Below are positions 35,086 through 43,820 of a stretch of DNA of 64,000 nucleotides, piece by piece (position 1 is the first letter of the stretch; every line of letters begins with the position of its first letter). The DNA comes from Streptomyces sp. MBT53 (lineage in GTDB: Bacteria > Actinomycetota > Actinomycetes > Streptomycetales > Streptomycetaceae), in NCBI RefSeq assembly GCF_016654115.1, contig NZ_JAEQAZ010000006.1, forward strand, positions 60,424 to 124,423. The letters run 5' to 3'. The notes beneath the pieces were generated by a model that did not search any database, was not told the DNA's origin, and saw only the letters and a program-made list of their open reading frames with translations. The position numbers and the translations under genes were made by a program.

Positions 35086-35925
35086 ATGAGCAGGCGCATT
35101 CTGGTCGTCCTGTCCGAACACGGCTACTGGGGCGAGGAGTTGATCGGCCCCCTGGAGACCTTCGACCAGGCCGGCTACCACCTCACCTTCGCCACCCCCA
35201 CCGGCAAGCGCCCGCAGGCGCTGCCGCCGAGCATGGACCCCGAGTACATCGACCCGCCGCTCGGCCGCTCCGTCACCACCCCCGAGACCGCCGCCAAGGT
35301 GCGCAAGGTCGAGGACTCCGACCGGCTCGACAACCCGCTCGACCTGTCGTCCTGGCTGCCCGACCGGCCCTACCGGTCCAAGCCGTACTTCCTGCGCGAC
35401 TGGGAGGCCTACAACACCCGCCTGGAGCAGGTGCGTTCACAGATCGCCGACCGCTACGACGCACTGCTGATCGTCGGCGGCAGCGGACCGATCGTCGACC
35501 TCGCCAACAACTGGCGCGTCCACGACCTGATCCTCGCCTTCCACGCCCTGGACCGGCCGATCGCCGCCGAGTGCTACGGCGTCGCCTGCCTCGCCTTCGC
35601 CCGCGACCAGGAGACCCGCGAGTCCCTCATCCGCGGCAAGCACGTCACCGGGCACTGCATCGAGTACGACTACAAGGACGGCACCGGGTTCATCGGCACC
35701 GACTTCGTCATGGGGCCGCCGCCGTACCCGCTGGAGTACATCCTGCGCGACGCCACCGCACCCGGCGGCGCCTACCACGGGAACTTCGGCAAGGAGACCT
35801 CCGTCATCGTCGACTACCCGTTCATCACGGGCCGTTCGACCCCCGACTCCTACCTGACCGGACAGAAGACCGTCGAGGTTCTCGAAGAGGGCCTGCGGCA
35901 GTGGGGGTTCAGGACGACCGCCTGA
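35086..35925 (+). CDS. DJ-1/PfpI superfamily protein, long form
   Basis: A 279-residue class I glutamine-amidotransferase-like protein. The nucleophile elbow AAECYGVACLAF supplies the candidate catalytic Cys, and MSRRILVVLSEHGYWGEELI opens the Rossmann-like fold. A long insertion DNPLDLSSWLPDRPYRSKPY separates the first strands. Family members act as hydratases, glyoxalase III or amidases. GGGAGG precedes the ATG. It begins a tight plus-strand operon with a ThDP enzyme and a second PfpI protein. Confidence 0.85.
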   Translation: MSRRILVVLSEHGYWGEELIGPLETFDQAGYHLTFATPTGKRPQALPPSMDPEYIDPPLGRSVTTPETAAKVRKVEDSDRLDNPLDLSSWLPDRPYRSKPYFLRDWEAYNTRLEQVRSQIADRYDALLIVGGSGPIVDLANNWRVHDLILAFHALDRPIAAECYGVACLAFARDQETRESLIRGKHVTGHCIEYDYKDGTGFIGTDFVMGPPPYPLEYILRDATAPGGAYHGNFGKETSVIVDYPFITGRSTPDSYLTGQKTVEVLEEGLRQWGFRTTA

Positions 35926-35975
35926 CCCAGGCGACCGTCCCACGCTCCTTCGCCCCGACGAGAGGTGAGCACACG

Positions 35976-37652
35976 ATGGACAGCAGGCCCGCGCGGATCG
36001 CGCTGCTCGAACAACTGCAGGCCGAAGGGGTCCGGTTCATGTTCGGCAACCCCGGCACGGTCGAGCAGGGGTTCCTCGACGAACTGCGCTCCTTCCCCTC
36101 GATCCAGTACATCCTGGCCCTCCAGGAGTGCACCGCCGTAGGCATGGCCGACGGCTACGCACGTGCCACCCGCACCCCGGCGGTCCTGCAACTCCACTCC
36201 GGAGTGGGGCTCGGCAACGGCATCGGCATGCTGTACCAGGCGATGCGCGGCCACGCCCCGATCGTCACCCTGGTCGGCGAGTCCGGACTGCGCTACGACA
36301 GCATGGACGCGCAGATGGCCGCCGACCTGGTCGGCATGGCCAAACCGGTGACCAAGTGGGCGACCCGCGTGGTCGACCCCGACTCCACGCTGCGGGTGCT
36401 GCGCCGCGCCTTCAAGGTCGCCGCGACCCCGCCGTACGGTCCGGTGCTGGTCGTGCTGCCCGCCGACGTCATGGACCGCGACACCACCGAGGCGGTGGCA
36501 CCCGTCTCCTACCCGGAGACCCGCAGCCTGCCCGCCCCCGACACAGTGGCGCGGGCCGCCGCACTGCTCGCCGACGCCCGCAACCCGCTCGTCATCGCCG
36601 GTGACGGCGTCCACTTCGCGGGCGCCCAGGCCGAGTTGGGGCGACTGGCCGAGGTGTGGGGCGCCGATGTGTACGGCGCGGACTGGGCCGAGGTCAACCT
36701 GTCCGTCGAACACCCCGCCTACGCGGGCCAGTTGGGCCACATGTTCGGCGAGCAGAGCCGGAAGATCACCGGCGCCGCCGACGGTGTCCTGATCGTGGGC
36801 ACCTATGTGCTGCCCGAGGTGTACCCGGCACTCGACGGCGTCTTCGGGGCCGGTGTCCCGGTCGTGCACATCGACCTCGACCCCGGCGCGATCGCCAAGA
36901 ACCACCCCGTCGACCTCGGCATCGTCGCCGACCCGAAGGCCACCCTCGGCCTGCTCGCCGACGCGCTCGGCCGGGAGATGGGCCTAGGGCGGCGGACGGC
37001 GGCGGTCGAGCGACTGCGCCGGCACGCCGCGCAGCGCTCGGCCGCGCTCGCGGCGGCCGACGCGCGGGAGGAGGCCACGGCCACCGCCCTGGAACTGCCC
37101 ACCATCGCCCTCGCGCAGGAGTTCGCGCGCCGGCTGCCGCCGGACGCGATCCTCTTCGACGAGGCGCTGACGGCCTCCCCGGAGATCTTCCGCAGGCTCG
37201 CGCCGACCGTGCCGGGCCAGTGGATGGAGACCCGCGGCGGCTCCCTCGGCGTCGGCATCCCCGGCGCGCTGGGCGCCCAACTCGCCCACCCCGACCGGAC
37301 GGTGGTCGGCTTCACCGGCGACGGCGGCAGCATGTACACCTTCCAGGCGCTGTGGACGGCGGCCCGTTACGGCCTGCCCACCAAGTTCGTCATCTGCAAC
37401 AACGGCCGCTACAAGCTCCTGGAGAACAACATCGAGGAGTACTGGCGCGACCAGCACATCCCCGCCCACGAACAGCCCGAGATCTTCGACCTGAGCAGCC
37501 CGGCCGTCGACTTCGTCTCCCTCGCCGGCTCGCTCGGCGTGGCCGCCGTCCGGGTCGAGAAGCCCGGGCAGGCCGAGGAGGCGGTCGCGCAGGCGCTCGC
37601 CCACCGCGGGCCGTTCCTCATCGACCTGGTGACCGCCAAGGGGAAGGGGTAG
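35976..37652 (+). CDS. Thiamine-diphosphate enzyme, benzoylformate decarboxylase-like
   Basis: A 558-residue ThDP enzyme. The N-terminal domain has the cofactor-activating Glu in LALQECTAVGMADGYARAT (about 51) and the His of QLHSGVGLGNGIG (about 74), positions matching Glu47 and His70 of benzoylformate decarboxylase; the Ser26 position (FGNPGT) is Thr. The C-terminal ThDP-Mg motif is GDGGSMYTFQALWTAARYG ending in CNN. It should cleave or join 2-keto acids, either decarboxylating or forming acyloins. The operon with two PfpI-type proteins is unusual. Confidence 0.9.
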   Translation: MDSRPARIALLEQLQAEGVRFMFGNPGTVEQGFLDELRSFPSIQYILALQECTAVGMADGYARATRTPAVLQLHSGVGLGNGIGMLYQAMRGHAPIVTLVGESGLRYDSMDAQMAADLVGMAKPVTKWATRVVDPDSTLRVLRRAFKVAATPPYGPVLVVLPADVMDRDTTEAVAPVSYPETRSLPAPDTVARAAALLADARNPLVIAGDGVHFAGAQAELGRLAEVWGADVYGADWAEVNLSVEHPAYAGQLGHMFGEQSRKITGAADGVLIVGTYVLPEVYPALDGVFGAGVPVVHIDLDPGAIAKNHPVDLGIVADPKATLGLLADALGREMGLGRRTAAVERLRRHAAQRSAALAAADAREEATATALELPTIALAQEFARRLPPDAILFDEALTASPEIFRRLAPTVPGQWMETRGGSLGVGIPGALGAQLAHPDRTVVGFTGDGGSMYTFQALWTAARYGLPTKFVICNNGRYKLLENNIEEYWRDQHIPAHEQPEIFDLSSPAVDFVSLAGSLGVAAVRVEKPGQAEEAVAQALAHRGPFLIDLVTAKGKG

Positions 37653-37657
37653 CCGCC

Positions 37658-38251
37658 GTGCGACTGTCCGGTCACAAGATCGCCGTCCTGATGGAGAGCG
37701 ACTTCTACGAGCCCGAGATCCTCTACTACCGCTACCGCTTCCCCGAGGAGGGAGCCGAGGTCCACTTCCTGTCCCGCCTGTGGGGCAACGAACAGATGAC
37801 CTTCCAGGGCCACGAGCACCGCATGCCCTTCGAGGTCGACGAGTCCTTCGAGGACCTCGACGAGTTCGCGCTGAAGGAGTACTCGGCGGTGATCGTCCCC
37901 TCCGGGATGGTCGCCGACCGGCTGCGCTACACCGAGGACCCCCAACTCCTGCCGCCCGCCTCCCAGTTCCTGCGCCGCGCGTTCGCCGACCCGGCGATCG
38001 TCAAGGGCATCATCTGCCACGGCATGTGGCTGGCCGCACCCGTGCAGGGCCTGATGCACGGCAGGCGCGCGGTGGTCCACAACAACCTGCTGGGCGACCT
38101 GCGCAACATGGGCGGCGAGTACGTCGACCAGGACGTCGTCATCCACGACGACCTGGTCACCGGCCGCACCGGCAACCACTGCCACCTCTTCGCACGGACC
38201 ATCATCGACCTGCTCGCATCCCGGACGCCGGCCCCGACCGGGCTCCGCTGA
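37658..38251 (+). CDS. DJ-1/PfpI superfamily protein, short form
   Basis: A 197-residue DJ-1/PfpI protein. Fold markers are HKIAVLMESDFYEPEILYY at the start and GIICHGMWLAAPVQ holding the candidate nucleophilic Cys, preceded by VIVPSGMVADRLR. GTG 37658 starts five bases after the ThDP gene stop, so translation is likely coupled. It differs strongly from the 279-residue paralogue two genes upstream. Closest characterised relatives would be deglycase or protease I-like proteins; the true substrate is unknown. Confidence 0.85.
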   Translation: MRLSGHKIAVLMESDFYEPEILYYRYRFPEEGAEVHFLSRLWGNEQMTFQGHEHRMPFEVDESFEDLDEFALKEYSAVIVPSGMVADRLRYTEDPQLLPPASQFLRRAFADPAIVKGIICHGMWLAAPVQGLMHGRRAVVHNNLLGDLRNMGGEYVDQDVVIHDDLVTGRTGNHCHLFARTIIDLLASRTPAPTGLR

Positions 38252-38277
38252 CGGGATCAGACCGGGAGGAGTCGACC

Positions 38278-40266
38278 ATGACACCGGTGACCGGGCGCAT
38301 CCCCGTCCTCGACGTCCGACCACGGGTGCGGGACGGGGAGCTGCCCGCCAAGACCGTGACCGGCGAACACCTCGACATCACGGCCACCGTCTTCCGCGAG
38401 GGCCACGGCGCCGTCGCCGCGGACGTCGTCCTGCACGACCCCGCCGGGCGCCCGGCCCACCGCGTCCCGATGACCCTCGTCGACGAGGACGCCGACCGCT
38501 GGCGGGCGACCGTCGTCCCCGACACCGAAGGCCTGTGGACCTTCCGGGTCGAGGCCTGGGCCGACCCGCTGGAGAGCTGGCGCCACGACGCCACGCTGAA
38601 GATCGAAGCAGGCGTCGACACCGAACTCACCCTGACCGAGGGCGCGTTGCTGCACGAACGGGCGGCACTCGGCATCACCGCATCGGACCGCCGGGAGGCG
38701 GTCTCCGCGGCCGTGGCCGCGCTCCGCGACACCCTGGGCCCCCCTCCGGCCCGGCTGTCCGCCGTCACCACCCCCCGGGTGACGGCCGCCCTGGGGCGCT
38801 ATGCGCTGCGTGACCTCGTCACCGCCTCCCGGCCCCTGCCGCTGCGCGTCGAACGGCGGCGCGCCCTCGTCGGCTCCTGGTACGAACTGTTCCCCCGCTC
38901 GGAGGGAGCGGTGGTCCAGGAGGGCAGCCGCCCGATCGCCGGCACCCTGCGGACGGCCGCCGAACGGCTGCCCGCCGTCGCCGCGATGGGCTTCGACGTC
39001 GTCTACCTCCCACCCGTCCACCCCATCGGCACCACCCACCGCAAGGGCGCGGACAACACCCTCCACGCCGGTCCCGACGACGTCGGCTCACCCTGGGCCA
39101 TCGGCTCCCGGCACGGCGGCCACGACGCCATCCACCCCGACCTCGGCACCGAGGACGACTTCCGCCACTTCGTCGCCACCGCACGGGAGTTGGGCCTCGA
39201 AGTCGCCCTGGACCTCGCCCTCCAGTGCTCACCGGACCACCCCTGGCTCACCGAGCACCCCGAGTGGTTCCACCACCGCGCCGACGGCTCCATCGCCTAC
39301 GCCGAGAACCCGCCCAAGACGTACGAGGACATCCACCAACTCGACTTCGACGGCGACCCCGAGGGCCTGTACGCCGAGGCGCTGCGGATCGTGCGGCACT
39401 GGATGGACCTCGGTGTGCGCATCTTCCGCGTCGACAACCCGCACACCAAACCGGTGCAGTTCTGGGAGTGGCTGATCGCCGAGGTCGACGCCACCGACCC
39501 CGATGTGCTGTTCCTCGCCGAGGCGTTCACCCGCCGGGCCATGGTGCACGCACTCGCGCAAGCCGGCTTCCAGCAGTCGTACACCTACTTCACCTGGAAG
39601 AACACCAAGGCCGAGCTGACCGCCTACCTGCCCGAACTCGCCCAGGACAGCGCCGACTTCCTGCGGCCCAACCTCTTCGTGAACACCCCCGACATCCTGC
39701 ACGCCTACCTCCAGAACGGCGGCAGACCCGCCTTCGAGGTCCGGGCCGTGCTCGCCGCGACCGCCGCGCCGAGCTGGGGCGTCTACGCCGGCTACGAACT
39801 CTGCGAGAACACCCCGCTGGCGGAGGGCACCGAGGACTACCTCGCCTCGGAGAAGTACCAACTCCGGCCTCGCGACTGGGCGTCGGCCGAGGCCGGGGGC
39901 CGCACCATCACCCCGCTGATCACCCTGCTCAACAGGATCCGCCGACTCCACCCGGCCCTGCAGGAGTTGCGCAACCTGCGCCTCCAGAACACCGACAACG
40001 ACCAGCTCCTCGCCTACACCAAACACGTCGAACTCCCGGACGGCTCAACCGACTTGGTGCTCGTGATCGTCAACCTCGACCCGCACCACGCCCACGAGGC
40101 CACCGTCACCTGCGACCCGGCCGTCCTCGGCCTGCCCGCCGACGGCACCCGCAAGCTGCGCGACGAACTCACCGGCGAGACCTACGCCTGGGGCGAGTCC
40201 ACCTACGTACGCCTCGATCCGGCCCACCAGGTCGCGCACGTGCTCACACCCGCGGAGGGAACATGA
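38278..40266 (+). CDS. glgE: Alpha-1,4-glucan:maltose-1-phosphate maltosyltransferase GlgE
   Basis: A 662-residue GH13_3 enzyme that adds maltosyl units from maltose-1-phosphate to alpha-glucan. Length is standard (about 660-675). An N-terminal domain (1-200) precedes the TIM barrel; active-site blocks are VVYLPPVHPIGTTHRKG, nucleophile Asp in IFRVDNPHTKP, acid/base Glu in LFLAEAFTRR and Asp in NTPDILHAYL. GGGAGGAG precedes ATG 38278. It overlaps the maltokinase gene by ATGA and lies 26 bases after the PfpI gene, so it may share that transcript. treS and glgB, often linked, are not in the window. Confidence 0.96.
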   Translation: MTPVTGRIPVLDVRPRVRDGELPAKTVTGEHLDITATVFREGHGAVAADVVLHDPAGRPAHRVPMTLVDEDADRWRATVVPDTEGLWTFRVEAWADPLESWRHDATLKIEAGVDTELTLTEGALLHERAALGITASDRREAVSAAVAALRDTLGPPPARLSAVTTPRVTAALGRYALRDLVTASRPLPLRVERRRALVGSWYELFPRSEGAVVQEGSRPIAGTLRTAAERLPAVAAMGFDVVYLPPVHPIGTTHRKGADNTLHAGPDDVGSPWAIGSRHGGHDAIHPDLGTEDDFRHFVATARELGLEVALDLALQCSPDHPWLTEHPEWFHHRADGSIAYAENPPKTYEDIHQLDFDGDPEGLYAEALRIVRHWMDLGVRIFRVDNPHTKPVQFWEWLIAEVDATDPDVLFLAEAFTRRAMVHALAQAGFQQSYTYFTWKNTKAELTAYLPELAQDSADFLRPNLFVNTPDILHAYLQNGGRPAFEVRAVLAATAAPSWGVYAGYELCENTPLAEGTEDYLASEKYQLRPRDWASAEAGGRTITPLITLLNRIRRLHPALQELRNLRLQNTDNDQLLAYTKHVELPDGSTDLVLVIVNLDPHHAHEATVTCDPAVLGLPADGTRKLRDELTGETYAWGESTYVRLDPAHQVAHVLTPAEGT

Positions 40267-41687
40267 GCGACGGCATCCTCGAACCCCTGCTGCCGGCCCT
40301 CGCACCATGGCTGGAGGGCCGCCGATGGTTCGACGCCCGCTACGGCGGAGCCCGGCTCGAAGCCAGAGCCGCCACTGTGCTCGGCACCGAACCGCCCCTG
40401 CTGCTGCACGCAGTGGTCTCGGCCCGGCGCGAGGACGGGTCCGTCCTCGACTACCAACTCCTGCTCGGCCTGCGCCCCGACCTCCCCACCCGCCTCGAAC
40501 CGGCCGCCGTCGCCACCGTCCCCACCGGCCCCTTCCAGGGCTGGCAGGTCTACGACGCCCTCGCCGACGGCGCCCTGCTGGGACTGCTGCTGCGCACCCT
40601 CGCGGGCCCCGGCACGGACCCCGGCCTGCGCCTGGAACGCACCGGCCGCTATCCGCTGCCCGTCGGCCTGGTACCCCACCCGCTCTCGGGCGAGATGAGC
40701 AACACGGCCGTGGCGTACGGCGGTCGGATCCTCCTCAAGATCTTCCGTCGCCCCGAACCGGGACCGCACACCGAGGTCGAGGCCCTGCACGCCCTCACCC
40801 GGCAGCACTGCGCCCGCACCCCCCACCTCTACGGCGCGCTGCACAGCGACGCCCCCGGCGCGGAGGGCCTGGTGCTCGGCCTGATCGAGGAGTTCCTGCC
40901 CGACGCCCGGGACGGCTGGGAGGAGGCGGTGCGGCAGGCGGGCGACTGCATGGACGGCGCAGGCCGCACCGCCCCGGACACCGGCGGCTTCACCGCACAC
41001 GCGCACGGCCTCGGCCGGGCCGTCGCGGACGTGCACGGCGCGCTGGGCAAGGCGTTCGGCCGCAACCGCCTCACGGCACAGGACGTGGCCGAAGAGGCGG
41101 CGCGCATGAACATGCGGCTCAAGGAGGCCGCCGAGGAGGTCCCGGCCCTCGCCCGCTACACCACCCGGCTCGGCGCCCTCTTCGACGACTACGCCCGGGT
41201 GGCCGGGCGCGGCAGCCCCGTCTTCGCCCAGCGCACCCACGGAGACCTCCATCTGGGCCAGGCGCTGCGCGCCGCGGACGGCTGGCGGATCGTCGACTTC
41301 GAGGGCGAACCGGCCCGGCCCGCCGCCGAACGCGCCCGCCCGCAACCGGTGTTGCGGGACATCGCGGGCATGCTGCGCTCCTTCGACTACGCGGCCCGCA
41401 CCGGCCTGGCCGACCGCGAGTCCGGCGACCCGGGGGAGGACGGCTCACCCGCGCGGCGACTGCGCCGACGCCGGCGCGCCTACGCGTGGGCGGTGCGCAA
41501 CCGGCGGGCCTTCATCGAGGGATACGCCTCCGCCGGACGGGAGGACCCGCGCTGCCAGCCGGTGGCCCTGCGCGCCTTCGAGGCGGACAAGGCCGTGTAC
41601 GAGGCCGTATACGAGTCCCGCCTGCGCCCCGACCGGTTGAGGATCCCGCTCGCCGCCGTGCACCGGCTGGCGAACACCGCCCGCTGA
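40263..41687 (+). CDS. Maltokinase (Pep2/Mak)
   Basis: A 474-residue kinase phosphorylating maltose to maltose-1-phosphate, the GlgE donor. Visible are the N-terminal cap EPLLPALAPWLEGRRWF, the ATP-binding NTAVAYGGRILLKIFRR, the catalytic loop THGDLHLGQ and IVDFEGEP for metal binding. Length agrees with actinobacterial maltokinases (about 450-480). Start ATG overlaps the glgE stop. The usual TreS partner or fusion is absent here. Two stem-loops follow. Confidence 0.93.
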   Translation: MSDGILEPLLPALAPWLEGRRWFDARYGGARLEARAATVLGTEPPLLLHAVVSARREDGSVLDYQLLLGLRPDLPTRLEPAAVATVPTGPFQGWQVYDALADGALLGLLLRTLAGPGTDPGLRLERTGRYPLPVGLVPHPLSGEMSNTAVAYGGRILLKIFRRPEPGPHTEVEALHALTRQHCARTPHLYGALHSDAPGAEGLVLGLIEEFLPDARDGWEEAVRQAGDCMDGAGRTAPDTGGFTAHAHGLGRAVADVHGALGKAFGRNRLTAQDVAEEAARMNMRLKEAAEEVPALARYTTRLGALFDDYARVAGRGSPVFAQRTHGDLHLGQALRAADGWRIVDFEGEPARPAAERARPQPVLRDIAGMLRSFDYAARTGLADRESGDPGEDGSPARRLRRRRRAYAWAVRNRRAFIEGYASAGREDPRCQPVALRAFEADKAVYEAVYESRLRPDRLRIPLAAVHRLANTAR

Positions 41688-41707
41688 ACTCCACCGAATT
41701 CAGCGCC

Positions 41708-41754
41708 CCCGCCGGAATGCGAACTCCCGTGCCCTGTAAGGGAATTCCGGCGGG
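41708..41754. terminator. Long inverted repeat downstream of maltokinase gene
   Basis: CCCGCCGGAAT (41708-41718) pairs with ATTCCGGCGGG (41744-41754); the enclosed segment contains a further CCC/GGG pairing. It begins 20 bases after the maltokinase stop. The region 41688-42003 (316 bases) has no supported gene. Confidence 0.6.
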
Positions 41755-41831
41755 AATTGCGGTGAGGGGAGACCGGGCGGAATTCACCGGTGGATCTCCC
41801 GCCCTCGCGGTCCGTCGAACGGAGACACGGC

Positions 41832-41870
41832 GAACCCCCCGCCCCGGGCACTCTGCCAGGCGGGGGGTTC
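41832..41870. terminator. Strong stem-loop terminator, 12-bp stem
   Basis: GAACCCCCCGCC (41832-41843) pairs perfectly with GGCGGGGGGTTC (41859-41870). It separates the plus-strand glgE operon from the convergent XRE-TPR gene. Confidence 0.8.
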
Positions 41871-42003
41871 GGAGGGCTGGAATCCGGCCGGAAACGGAAC
41901 CGGGGCGCCTGCCCCGCCGGACCGCTCCACGGCGAAAGGTCCGGGCCTTTACCGGGGGCGAGGGTCAAAGGTCCGTACCGGATTCGGGAATTCGGTGGGC
42001 AGT

Positions 42004-43359
42004 TCAGGCGCGGTGCTGCTCGGAGAGGATCTGGCCCGGGTCGCGGTGCGGTGCCATACCGGCGGCCGACAGCGCCCGGTCGTACGCCTTGAGCGCCTCG
42101 GCGGTGTTGCCCTGCCGCTTCCACAGGTCGCCCAGGTAACGCCAGTTGAGGGCCACCTGGTGGGACGGGCGGAACTGGCGCAGCTGCCGGGTGGCGGCCT
42201 GCAGATACTGCGCGGCCTGCTCGTGGTTGCCGCGCATCAGCTGGATCTCGGCGAGTGTGCCGCGCGCGCCGACGGCCTGGATGCGGGACTCGGTGCCGGT
42301 CAGCCCGAGGGCCCGCTCGGCGTGCGCCGCGGCCTCGTCCCATTGCCCGAGCATCGCGTCCGCGTCGGCGAGACCGATCTCGCACTGGGCGAGCTCCGGC
42401 GCGTTGCCCACCTCGGCCAGGAGCTGCTGCGCCTCCTCCAACAGCTGCTTGCCGCGCGCCGGTTCGGGCTCGTCGACCTGGAGCAGCAGGGAGCCGTAGT
42501 TCATCTTGAGCATGGCGAGGTGGCGCAGGTTGTCGTCCTCCGACATCAGCGCGAGCGCCCGCTCGACCAGGGCCAGGGCCTCGTTGAGCTGGCCGCAGGA
42601 GCGGGCCACCAGGCCGGCGTTCCAGTAGACGGCGCCGCGCGCCGCCCGCGCGCCCTGTTTCTCGGCGGCGTCCAGGAGCTTGCCGCCCATCAGCTGGGCG
42701 TGGATGAGGTCGCCGCGCATGTGGAACGAGCCCATGAGGGTGGCACCGAGCTGGACGTGGTCGACCGTCACGTCCAGGCCCAGGGCGTCCAGCCGGGCCA
42801 TGGCGCGCTCGCCGATCTCGATGCTGAGCGTGATGTCGCCGGCGTTGCGATAGCAGCGGCACAGGGCCACCGCGATCTGGCACCACTCGGCTGATCCCGG
42901 CGCCAGGTCGGGGTCCCGCTGGAGCTCCTCGAGGACCGCGATGGCGGCCTCGGTCCGGTCGAGCTTCTCCAGCGCGGAGGCCTGCGCCATGCGGGCCCGC
43001 CGGGTCATCGAGACGTCCAGGAGGGTGGGCTTCGTCAGCAGCTCGCTGAGGCTCTGCAGGGCCTCGCCGTTGCTGCCGTTGCGCAGGGCCATCTCGCCGA
43101 AGGCCAGCCGCAGGCGCGCCTCTTCCAGTTCGTGGTCGTCCCGTCCGCTGCGCAGGTACTCGGCGGAGCATCCGAGGCGCTCCGCGAGGGCGGCGAGCAC
43201 CGCGTCCGACGGTGCGCGCTTGCCGGATTCGATCAAGGAGATGTAGCTCGCCGAAATCTCGCTGGACGCCAGGTCCTGCTGCTTGAGGCCACGTTTGCCG
43301 CGCAGCAGCCGGATGCGGTCGCCCAGCCCTGCGGTCGTCGTGTTTTCGAGAGGGTCCAT
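42004..43359 (-). CDS. XRE family HTH regulator with C-terminal TPR domain (candidate peptide receptor)
   Basis: A 451-residue regulator. Residues about 12-72 form an XRE-type HTH (LGDRIRLLRGKRGLKQQDLA and SASYISLIESGKRAPS). The rest is a chain of helical TPR-like pairs (for example EALALVERALALMSEDDNLR, GNTAEALKAYDRALS). HTH plus TPR is the architecture of RRNPP peptide-sensing regulators (Rgg, PlcR, PrgX), which are usually 280-400 residues. ATG 43359 has AGGAG five bases upstream. It is divergent from a 50-residue exported-looking peptide across an AT-rich spacer and lies beside an oligopeptide importer. Peptide binding is inferred, not shown. Confidence 0.85.
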   Translation of the reverse strand: MDPLENTTTAGLGDRIRLLRGKRGLKQQDLASSEISASYISLIESGKRAPSDAVLAALAERLGCSAEYLRSGRDDHELEEARLRLAFGEMALRNGSNGEALQSLSELLTKPTLLDVSMTRRARMAQASALEKLDRTEAAIAVLEELQRDPDLAPGSAEWCQIAVALCRCYRNAGDITLSIEIGERAMARLDALGLDVTVDHVQLGATLMGSFHMRGDLIHAQLMGGKLLDAAEKQGARAARGAVYWNAGLVARSCGQLNEALALVERALALMSEDDNLRHLAMLKMNYGSLLLQVDEPEPARGKQLLEEAQQLLAEVGNAPELAQCEIGLADADAMLGQWDEAAAHAERALGLTGTESRIQAVGARGTLAEIQLMRGNHEQAAQYLQAATRQLRQFRPSHQVALNWRYLGDLWKRQGNTAEALKAYDRALSAAGMAPHRDPGQILSEQHRA

Positions 43360-43403
43360 GTGGGCTCCTAGGAGGTGGCTATGACCACCGGGATGACAGA
43401 TCA

Positions 43404-43432
43404 ACGTTACCAGTAAGTCGCTCCCGATCCAA
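43404..43432 (-). promoter_or_regulatory. Putative promoter of the XRE-TPR gene
   Basis: On the minus strand TTGGAT (complement of 43427-43432) and TAACGT (complement of 43404-43409) are separated by 17 bases, close to a housekeeping -35/-10 pair. The start codon is 44 bases downstream. Confidence 0.5.
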
Positions 43433-43558
43433 TGGAGTTTTCTTGATCGATTCGCTGGCGCGAAGTGGCCTGGGCAGGCATTTTCTGAATTTGCGTTAAT
43501 TCAAATCTCATTTGGGTGTGGGCATTCCGTTTTTGGAGATCGTCTTTTGCGAGATTAA

Positions 43559-43590
43559 TACTTGACTCATTGAGTAAGTTCTTGTTGACT
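43559..43590 (+). promoter_or_regulatory. Direct-repeat element TACTTGACT-N16-GTTGACT upstream of peptide gene
   Basis: TACTTGACT (43559-43567) and GTTGACT (43584-43590) form a direct repeat of TTGACT with a 23-base period. The first copy overlaps the palindrome ACTCA-T-TGAGT (43565-43575); the second begins TTGAC-N7-GTCAA (43585-43601). The same element with the same 16-base spacer lies upstream of the nucleotidyltransferase operon at 57544-57575. Further similarity continues as GTCATCCG 14 bases after the second repeat. Either a regulator site or a paired -35-like promoter element. Confidence 0.65.
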
Positions 43591-43636
43591 CGTCTTGTCA
43601 AAGCGTCATCCGTAAATGCTCGGAGAGGAGATTTTC

Positions 43637-43789
43637 ATGAGCATCAAAGTATTCACGCTCATCGCAATCGTCGTCTTCGTCGGTGGGCTAGTGACGAGCG
43701 GACTCTGGTTGAACGGTTCGGGTGCCGCCACGCATCCGTTGCGCGAGGGCATCGCCCAGTCGAGCGGTGCGAGCGGCGCCTGTTGCTGA
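43637..43789 (+). CDS. Small exported peptide precursor, 50 aa (candidate signalling peptide)
   Basis: A 50-codon ORF with a strong ribosome site GGAGAGGAG six bases before ATG. Residues 1-4 (MSIK) are followed by a hydrophobic stretch about 5-24 (VFTLIAIVVFVGGLVTSGLW), then a hydrophilic tail with HPLREGIAQSSG and a terminal Ala-Cys-Cys. This is a Sec-signal-like precursor layout with a possible signal-peptidase site after GAA near residue 31. It is divergent from the XRE-TPR gene and convergent with the fused Dpp ATPase gene (31 bases apart). No known family recognised. It could alternatively be a small membrane protein. Confidence 0.7.
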   Translation: MSIKVFTLIAIVVFVGGLVTSGLWLNGSGAATHPLREGIAQSSGASGACC

Positions 43790-43820
43790 GGCGGCCGTAC
43801 GGACGAACGGCACACGAGGC

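Noticed and set aside
34770..35975. Upstream extension of the ThDP enzyme frame
   Set aside because: Overlaps the first PfpI gene in another frame; the conserved ThDP fold begins at ATG 35976.
39225..40262. N-terminal extension of the maltokinase frame back into glgE
   Set aside because: This part is an Arg/Pro-rich shadow of glgE; the ATGA overlap at 40263 is the natural start.
43407..43601. 64-codon minus-strand ORF in the AT-rich spacer upstream of the XRE-TPR gene
   Set aside because: Needs a TTG start, has no ribosome site, unusual codon use for this genome, and lies across the predicted promoters and operator-like repeats.
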